From Promethearchaeota archaeon (GTDB lineage: Archaea > Asgardarchaeota > Lokiarchaeia > Sigynarchaeales > SOKP01): a stretch of 20,278 bases of DNA. The DNA lies in NCBI GenBank assembly GCA_019058515.1, contig JAHPYY010000132.1:1-20278 (forward strand), written 5' to 3'. A program made the translations under genes and the position numbers. Under the pieces are notes generated by a model. It made no database searches. It was not told where the DNA came from and saw only the letters and a program-made list of their open reading frames with translations. This document shows, in pieces, positions 15,383 to 20,278 of the stretch (the stretch's first letter is position 1; each line of letters starts with the position of its first letter).

Positions 15383-17401
15383 GTGAAATCTCTTGAAAAC
15401 ATTGTCAATTCCTTCGAAGTAAAAAATCTCATACTAAAAAATAAAATGGTGGAATTAAATAACGAAAATATTGAAATAAGTATAAATGAAAATTCTGTTT
15501 ATATGTTCAAACTATTTGATGGTAGGGATATGTATCAAGAAAAAGTTCTACGGTTTTTAGAAGATAAATATCCTTATTTATTAGATCCCCAATTAATTAA
15601 CATTTTCCAACTATATTCAAAGGAGTATAATGGCAAGAATCCTAATTTTGGGACAAGATATCTTACTAAACATTTTGTAAGTTGGCTTGCTCAAAAACCA
15701 AATTCTCAAGAATTGCTAAATAATTGCAAATCTATAATGCAATATAATAAAATTCCAAACTTAATAGTTGATTTAATTCAAACATCAAATCTAACTCAAA
15801 CACAGATTTTAGAAGTTCTGGGAGGCATTGGATTATCGTTCAATATCGGAACCATTCAAAAAACTGCAAAGAAGTATCTTTTTAATGGTGATTTAGATAC
15901 ATATCTAAAACGATTTCCTAAGGGAAAGCACAGGATCAATTTTATTGAAATTGATACTAAAATCTCAAAAGAATATTTAATTCCTCCAGATGACACAATT
16001 TATATACGATTACATCAGGGAACATTCAGTATATCACCAGATTTTATTAAATTAATGAGTGAAATCATCTACGACTTAATAAAAGCATCGGATAAGAATG
16101 AATTACAAACTATTTTTACAGAAAATTTGGTTGTTGAAGACCAATTAAAAACCTATATTGAAAACCTTAATATAATAGAAACTTCGTTTATTAGTTCTCC
16201 AAATTTTAAGAAGTTTTTTAGTAAAGTTATTAAAGATTTTGTAGTTATTACCACCAGTTTAAAAAAAATTAACCAAAAACATAAAGGAAAACTTCTCAAT
16301 ATTAAGAAATACTGTAAATCTTTAATTAATTGCAAATATGATTTGCATTATCCATTATTTACACTAAGAACCAAAATTATTCCAGAAATTATACACCATT
16401 TAAATCAAACTATCCCAAATTTTAATTTAAAAATGCAAATCAGACAAAAATTGGAACAAGATGAAAATGGAAAGGTTTGCGGATATTGTGGTAAAAAAAA
16501 ACCTTGGAAAGATTATTATAAAAAACCTGATGGCAGTTATGTATCAAAATGTAAGAAGTGTGCGAGTATTTATGGTGAAATTATAAAATTCAGAAAAAAA
16601 TTACGCTTACTATTTGAATTATATAACGGAAAGTATAAATCTAAGTGTTCCAACCCTAACTGTTCAGTTGATTTTCTACTTCTCCCTTCTTTTGAGTTTC
16701 ACCACCCTTCAGATAAAACATACTCTTGGAGGAAAAATTTAAAAAAAAATTACAAAGATATTAAAAAATTACTGGAAAATGATGGAGTTTTGCCTCTCTG
16801 TAGTAATTGTCATGCTCTCGAACAGCAAACAATTCTTCTAGATTATGAGAATTTAATCTTAAACGAATATTTATTTTCTAATAGTACTCAAACAATAAAT
16901 AAAATGATTGAAACTTCTATTGAAACTCATCCTAATCTTGGAAAAAAAAAAAGTACAGATCCTCAATATAAAGATCATGCAAAATATATGATTAAATCTT
17001 GGATTAGAAAACGAGCAATAGTAGAACAAGTTTACAATGGTGGGTGTATAAATTGTGAGGAAACATATCTTGGTTCCCTAACTTTTCATCGTGTTGATCC
17101 AAAAAGAAAAGATAAAATTTCTAGTGAAGCGTTTCGAACGTATTCAATTCCTTATTTAGCAAAACAGGTGATTAAAGAAAAATGTGTTTGCTTATGTGCA
17201 AATTGCCACGGGATGATTACATCAACTATATTTCGGGATCATTTTGAAGAAGTTTTTGAAGGATTAAATAATATTGATAAAATAATCAATAATGTCGATC
17301 TTTTTTATATTATTTTAGACAAAAATATTCAAAATACATTAAAAGAATTTTTAAAATGCAATTTTAGAATAAAAGATTATTTGAACGAGTTAAATGAATA
17401 A
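15383..17401 (+). CDS. Protein with zinc ribbon and tandem HNH nuclease-like domains
   Basis: This gene encodes 672 residues. The N-terminal half (about 1-355) is Lys/Asn/Ile-rich and unrecognised. It contains a possible HTH-like segment (about 133-165, TSNLTQTQILEVLGGIG). A zinc ribbon follows with C366, C369, C390 and C393. HNH module 1 has C422 and C427, then FEFHHP (H440/H441), then LPLCSNCHALE (C473, C476, H477), matching the 'C..C..lefHH.dP..lC.nCH' family. Module 2 has C555 and C558, LTFHRVDP (H569, with R570 where the second His should be) and CLCANCHG (C605, C608, H609); it may bind zinc without cutting. HNH domains are metal-dependent DNA or RNA nucleases. GTG 15383 is the only reasonable start after the upstream stop, and it has no Shine-Dalgarno. 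The gene is co-directional with the HD gene (15-nt gap, same frame). An eleven-A run (16942-16952) lies between the HNH modules. Confidence 0.75.
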   Translation: MKSLENIVNSFEVKNLILKNKMVELNNENIEISINENSVYMFKLFDGRDMYQEKVLRFLEDKYPYLLDPQLINIFQLYSKEYNGKNPNFGTRYLTKHFVSWLAQKPNSQELLNNCKSIMQYNKIPNLIVDLIQTSNLTQTQILEVLGGIGLSFNIGTIQKTAKKYLFNGDLDTYLKRFPKGKHRINFIEIDTKISKEYLIPPDDTIYIRLHQGTFSISPDFIKLMSEIIYDLIKASDKNELQTIFTENLVVEDQLKTYIENLNIIETSFISSPNFKKFFSKVIKDFVVITTSLKKINQKHKGKLLNIKKYCKSLINCKYDLHYPLFTLRTKIIPEIIHHLNQTIPNFNLKMQIRQKLEQDENGKVCGYCGKKKPWKDYYKKPDGSYVSKCKKCASIYGEIIKFRKKLRLLFELYNGKYKSKCSNPNCSVDFLLLPSFEFHHPSDKTYSWRKNLKKNYKDIKKLLENDGVLPLCSNCHALEQQTILLDYENLILNEYLFSNSTQTINKMIETSIETHPNLGKKKSTDPQYKDHAKYMIKSWIRKRAIVEQVYNGGCINCEETYLGSLTFHRVDPKRKDKISSEAFRTYSIPYLAKQVIKEKCVCLCANCHGMITSTIFRDHFEEVFEGLNNIDKIINNVDLFYIILDKNIQNTLKEFLKCNFRIKDYLNELNE

Positions 17402-17444
17402 ATTATCAGACTATTCTAAAATTCTATGAAAATAAAAAGTTTTT

Positions 17445-17467
17445 TATAGTTTAATCATAAAACTATA
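17445..17467. promoter_or_regulatory. Inverted repeat upstream of the deacetylase gene
   Basis: TATAGTTT (17445-17452) and AAACTATA (17460-17467) form a perfect 8-bp inverted repeat with a 7-nt centre. It ends 16 nt before ATG 17484 and overlaps the likely TATA region (TTTTTTATA). It could be an operator for a dimeric regulator, or a hairpin ending the HNH transcript. AT-rich DNA makes chance repeats fairly common. Confidence 0.3.
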
Positions 17468-17483
17468 TTCAAACTAATTATTA

Positions 17484-18581
17484 ATGGTAAAAATGACAAC
17501 TGGAATAGTTTACGACCCAATATATCTTGAGCACCGTATCGGTACCCATGTAGAAAGTCATCAGAGATTAATTGCTATTAATGAGTTCTTAGAGAAGCAA
17601 CAATTATTTAATAACGTCAATTTTAAACTGATACAACCTAGGCAGGCGACGCTCGAACAAATAAAATATATACACACTGATAGTTTAATTAACGAAGTTA
17701 AAAACGCTAGCGAATTAGCTCAAGCTACTGGTCATACCCAAAGTTTAGACATGGATACGCTAGTTTCTGGGAAAACTTACGAAGCAGCACTCTATTCTGT
17801 AGGAGGAAACTTAGAGGCTATCGACCAGATTGTAAACAGAGAACTAAAAAATGCTTTCGCAGCGGTAAGACCACCAGGACACCATTCAAATGCCTATAGA
17901 TGCGCAGGCTTCTGTATATTTAATAACATTGCGATTACTACGGAGTATCTCTTCAGAGAAAAAAACTTTAGCCGAGTTGCTATTATCGATTGGGATTGTC
18001 ACGCAGGGAATGGGACTTCAGATATTTTTTATAACGGTTCTGAACACGGGGAGGTTGTATTTTTTGATTCTCATCAGGATGGTAGAACCTTGTATCCAGG
18101 AACTGGATTTATCGACGACATAGGTTCTGGAGATGGGAAAGGAAAAATAATCAACTTTCCGATGCCTCCGCGTGCTGCGGACGATGTCATTTTAGAATTC
18201 TACGATGAAATTATTGAACCTGTATGCAATGAATTTAAACCGGAGGTAATCTTAATATCTGCCGGTTTTGATACTCATCACACTGATAGATTAACCAATA
18301 TGGGCTGGACATACCAAGCACCCGCAATATATTTAAACAAAATAATGCAAACTGCGAAGAGATGGTCTGATGATAGAATTTTAATTACACTTGAAGGAGG
18401 ATACGAAGTTGATAAACAAGCAAAAGCGGTGTATAACTGTCTAAACATTTTAAACTCAAGCGAAGAGAATTTAGTCATCGAAAAAGAAAGAACCTCTGAC
18501 GGAAATGTCTCTGATTACGTTCGAAAAAGGTTAATTCCCTCAATTAAGGACACATTAAGTTCCTATTGGAACTGTTTTTAA
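17484..18581 (+). CDS. Histone deacetylase-family (acetylpolyamine/acetoin-type) amidohydrolase
   Basis: This 365-residue zinc hydrolase of the arginase/deacetylase fold removes acetyl groups from lysine or polyamine amines. Active-site features are the histidine pair H133/H134 (RPPGHHS), zinc ligands D171 and H173 (DWDCHAGNGT) and D263 (SAGFDTHHTD), and catalytic Tyr Y307 (LEGGYE). The usual DVHHGNGT is DCHAGNGT here, so the second His of that motif is Ala; the zinc-binding His is kept. The closest pattern is the class II HDAC/AphA-like group common in bacteria and archaea. The substrate (chromatin protein, polyamine or other acetyl-amine) cannot be decided. The start is ATG 17484; ATG 17493 (MTTGIVYDP) is an equally good alternative. 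The gene appears monocistronic. Confidence 0.92.
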   Translation: MVKMTTGIVYDPIYLEHRIGTHVESHQRLIAINEFLEKQQLFNNVNFKLIQPRQATLEQIKYIHTDSLINEVKNASELAQATGHTQSLDMDTLVSGKTYEAALYSVGGNLEAIDQIVNRELKNAFAAVRPPGHHSNAYRCAGFCIFNNIAITTEYLFREKNFSRVAIIDWDCHAGNGTSDIFYNGSEHGEVVFFDSHQDGRTLYPGTGFIDDIGSGDGKGKIINFPMPPRAADDVILEFYDEIIEPVCNEFKPEVILISAGFDTHHTDRLTNMGWTYQAPAIYLNKIMQTAKRWSDDRILITLEGGYEVDKQAKAVYNCLNILNSSEENLVIEKERTSDGNVSDYVRKRLIPSIKDTLSSYWNCF

Positions 18582-18744
18582 GATGTGAGTTTAGTTTGAT
18601 TTGAAAGGAATAAACAATTTAAAAGTAAAGACGAACCAATAGCAGTTTTAATAATTGGTCGAAAAATATTCTATAAAGAAGTTACTGTCATATAAATATA
18701 ATTACCCCTAAAATGCTCTGTCTTGACATATATCAATCATGGGA

Positions 18745-18756
18745 AAATTATATATA
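18745..18756 (+). promoter_or_regulatory. Probable TATA element of the transglutaminase-like gene
   Basis: AAATTATATATA is preceded by a short purine stretch (GGGAA) where a BRE would lie. The expected transcription start is near 18778-18784, giving a leader of about 35 nt before ATG 18816. Nothing else was recognised in the 234-nt spacer 18582-18815, apart from a weak 6-bp inverted repeat (ACCAAT/ATTGGT, about 18635-18659). Confidence 0.35.
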
Positions 18757-18815
18757 CTAAGATTTTAATTAATATTCTAAAACGAGAAAAGAATTCTAAA
18801 TAAATATAGATTTTA

Positions 18816-20278
18816 ATGTCAGAATTACGCGAGGAATTATTAATCCCTTCCATATCCAAAAAAAGGGTAATTTTGGTTGCTGGACTTTCAGTTCTATTAG
18901 TAGCCGCATTTGCTACATCAATATTTTTTATGAGCTTATTATTTGGTTCTACCCGCTTAACTCCAAACGATGAATTAACAGACGCTGAAATAGAGACTCC
19001 GGAACTAATGTTACCAGAATTTCCTTTTGATGAGGATTTCCTGAAAGACCTATTTGAAAATCTTGATCCTGAAGATATTGAATCAATTAGCGAAATGCTC
19101 CAAGAAATGTTTGATGGAAATATTGACGATCTTGACCTTTCACTCTTTGCTGCCGCTGCTGCTGCCTTATTGTTTTCTGACGCAGATGTATTTAATGTAT
19201 ACGATTACAATCAATTTACCAGTGATCTCTCTGAAATCTTATGGAAATACGAGTCGTTTGACGAGTTTAGAGGAGATACCTGGCACTCAAATGCGAATAA
19301 AGATATGTACGAATACTTTACTTATAACCAATATTACTCGGAATATATCGATCGTGATATTTATAAGCTTAAAATTCCAACTCCAGTTAACCAAGGACCT
19401 AACTCATTTGTAATTCCATCTTTATTTCCAATTCCTAACATTATGGAGGATAGTATTGAAGCTTCAGGATTAGTACCTGATTCCGCAGTATTGTTTAAAA
19501 ACGATTTTAATTCCACAACAGTCGATTCAGAATTCTCAACTGAGAACAATGTTAATGTTTCTTACGAATTGTTTGGTAATACTCTTCCTACTAACGAGGA
19601 AATTAACTCAAGTTCTTTAGATGAAGCCCTAACGCCTTCTGAAATCTCTGATAGATATCTTCAATTGCCTCCTGACATAAATACCTATTTAACTACAAAT
19701 CCTTACTTTAAATCTCACTACGATGCTTTAAACGCAATAATAGATGTTAGTGATACTGCTTTTGAAGTAGCTAATAAGATTCGTAATTATCTCCAATCAA
19801 ATTTTGCCGTAGGAGCTGATGAGTTAACAAACGACGGACCAGCGGAAGAGGAAGACATTGTAGAATGGTTTTGCGAACATGAGGAGGGTTTGTGGTCCGA
19901 ATTCGCTTCCGCATTTTGCGCATTTACGCGCGCGTTTGGTGTATCAAGTAGGTATATCAATGGTTTTAATAGTAGGGGTATCGAAGAAACTTACGATTCA
20001 ATAGAAGGAAAAAATACATTCGCGGTTAAGTATAGAAATATTTACAATTGGGCTGAAGTTTATATTCCGACTAATATATCTGGTGATGGAATGTGGGTGC
20101 AAATGGATGTTATATTCGACACCTTTGGGGAGGGTGGGGGAATAAATTATCTAACTGATGTCAATTTAACAATCTCCTCCGATTTTGAATCTGGTTTTAG
20201 ACCTGACACTGCAACAATCACTGCCACTCTGACATCAAATGATCTTCCTGTTTCTGGAGAGAATATTGTGTTTACTGA
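18816..20278 (+). CDS. Membrane-anchored transglutaminase-fold protein, catalytic residues lost; 3'-truncated
   Basis: This open frame has 487 complete codons and is still open at the window end. A short cytoplasmic N-terminus with basic residues (SKKR) precedes a single membrane helix at about 18-45, so the rest should be outside the cell. An acidic region (about 50-110) and an unrecognised segment follow. Residues about 315-437 match the transglutaminase-like core: EGLWSEFASAFCAFTRAFGV, SRYINGF, IYNWAEVYIP and MWVQMDVIFD. Compared with the usual 'GyCehFAsAfv.llRalGi', 'HaWvEVy' and 'W...D', the catalytic Cys is W360 and the His is Y410; only the Asp (D431) remains. From about 446 an Ig-like/invasin-type repeat begins (VNLTISSDFESGFRPDTATI). 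It is probably a binding or structural surface protein rather than an active enzyme. ATG 18816 fits just before the membrane helix. Confidence 0.8.
   Translation, partial: MSELREELLIPSISKKRVILVAGLSVLLVAAFATSIFFMSLLFGSTRLTPNDELTDAEIETPELMLPEFPFDEDFLKDLFENLDPEDIESISEMLQEMFDGNIDDLDLSLFAAAAAALLFSDADVFNVYDYNQFTSDLSEILWKYESFDEFRGDTWHSNANKDMYEYFTYNQYYSEYIDRDIYKLKIPTPVNQGPNSFVIPSLFPIPNIMEDSIEASGLVPDSAVLFKNDFNSTTVDSEFSTENNVNVSYELFGNTLPTNEEINSSSLDEALTPSEISDRYLQLPPDINTYLTTNPYFKSHYDALNAIIDVSDTAFEVANKIRNYLQSNFAVGADELTNDGPAEEEDIVEWFCEHEEGLWSEFASAFCAFTRAFGVSSRYINGFNSRGIEETYDSIEGKNTFAVKYRNIYNWAEVYIPTNISGDGMWVQMDVIFDTFGEGGGINYLTDVNLTISSDFESGFRPDTATITATLTSNDLPVSGENIVFT

Noticed and set aside
19054..19413. 119-residue plus-strand frame in the last gene
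   Set aside because: It lies in another frame inside the transglutaminase-like gene, and the longer frame from 18816 has a membrane helix, a recognisable fold and continues to the window end.
1..20278. CRISPR array, insertion sequence or long direct repeats
   Set aside because: No regularly spaced repeats, transposase motifs or terminal inverted repeats were seen by eye; the only mobile elements supported are the two inteins.

Overview
The window is AT-rich archaeal DNA. The archaeal assignment rests on a topoisomerase VI A subunit, an MCM replicative helicase, a candidate GINS subunit, TATA-box-like promoters and a GGTGAT Shine-Dalgarno sequence that matches the archaeal 16S 3' end. The low GC, the very long HEAT-repeat membrane protein and the membrane-anchored transglutaminase-like/Ig-like surface protein resemble Asgard archaea (Promethearchaeati). 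That placement is inferred from style and gene content and was not tested by phylogeny.

Layout. (1) 1-1465, + strand: the 3' part of topoisomerase VI subunit A (Spo11-like), overlapped by 4 nt (ATGA) by a small helical protein of unknown function. (2) 1516-2082, - strand: a protein read as a GINS subunit with the B domain first (Gins23-like). (3) 2191-5544, + strand: a 1117-residue protein with about nine N-terminal membrane helices and a long HEAT-repeat array. (4) 5695-11010, + strand: the MCM helicase, carrying two full-length inteins, each with a LAGLIDADG homing endonuclease. The frame of this gene reaches about 390 nt upstream of its first ATG, and the best start is an ATT codon behind a good Shine-Dalgarno. 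(5) 11115-12412: rubrerythrin (+) and a VIT1/CCC1-type iron/manganese transporter (-), converging with 14 nt between them. (6) 12555-13538: a zinc-dependent medium-chain dehydrogenase. (7) 13539-17401: an accessory-looking block with a possible minus-strand small ORF, a 66-residue basic ORF, an HD-domain phosphohydrolase and a protein with a zinc ribbon plus two HNH-type modules. The HD and HNH frames are the same and only one TAA separates them. (8) 17484-18581: a histone deacetylase-family enzyme. (9) 18816 to the window end: a membrane-anchored transglutaminase-fold protein whose catalytic Cys and His appear to be replaced, running into an Ig-like domain.

How the genes fit together: topoisomerase VI, GINS and MCM form a loose DNA-replication neighbourhood. 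MCM and GINS together with Cdc45/RecJ make the archaeal CMG-type helicase. Rubrerythrin and VIT1 form an iron and oxidative-stress pair. The HD-HNH pair is the best candidate for an undescribed system, possibly nucleic-acid-targeting defence. No tRNA, rRNA, CRISPR array or insertion sequence was seen. No gene-free stretch exceeds 300 bases; the longest is 13539-13804.
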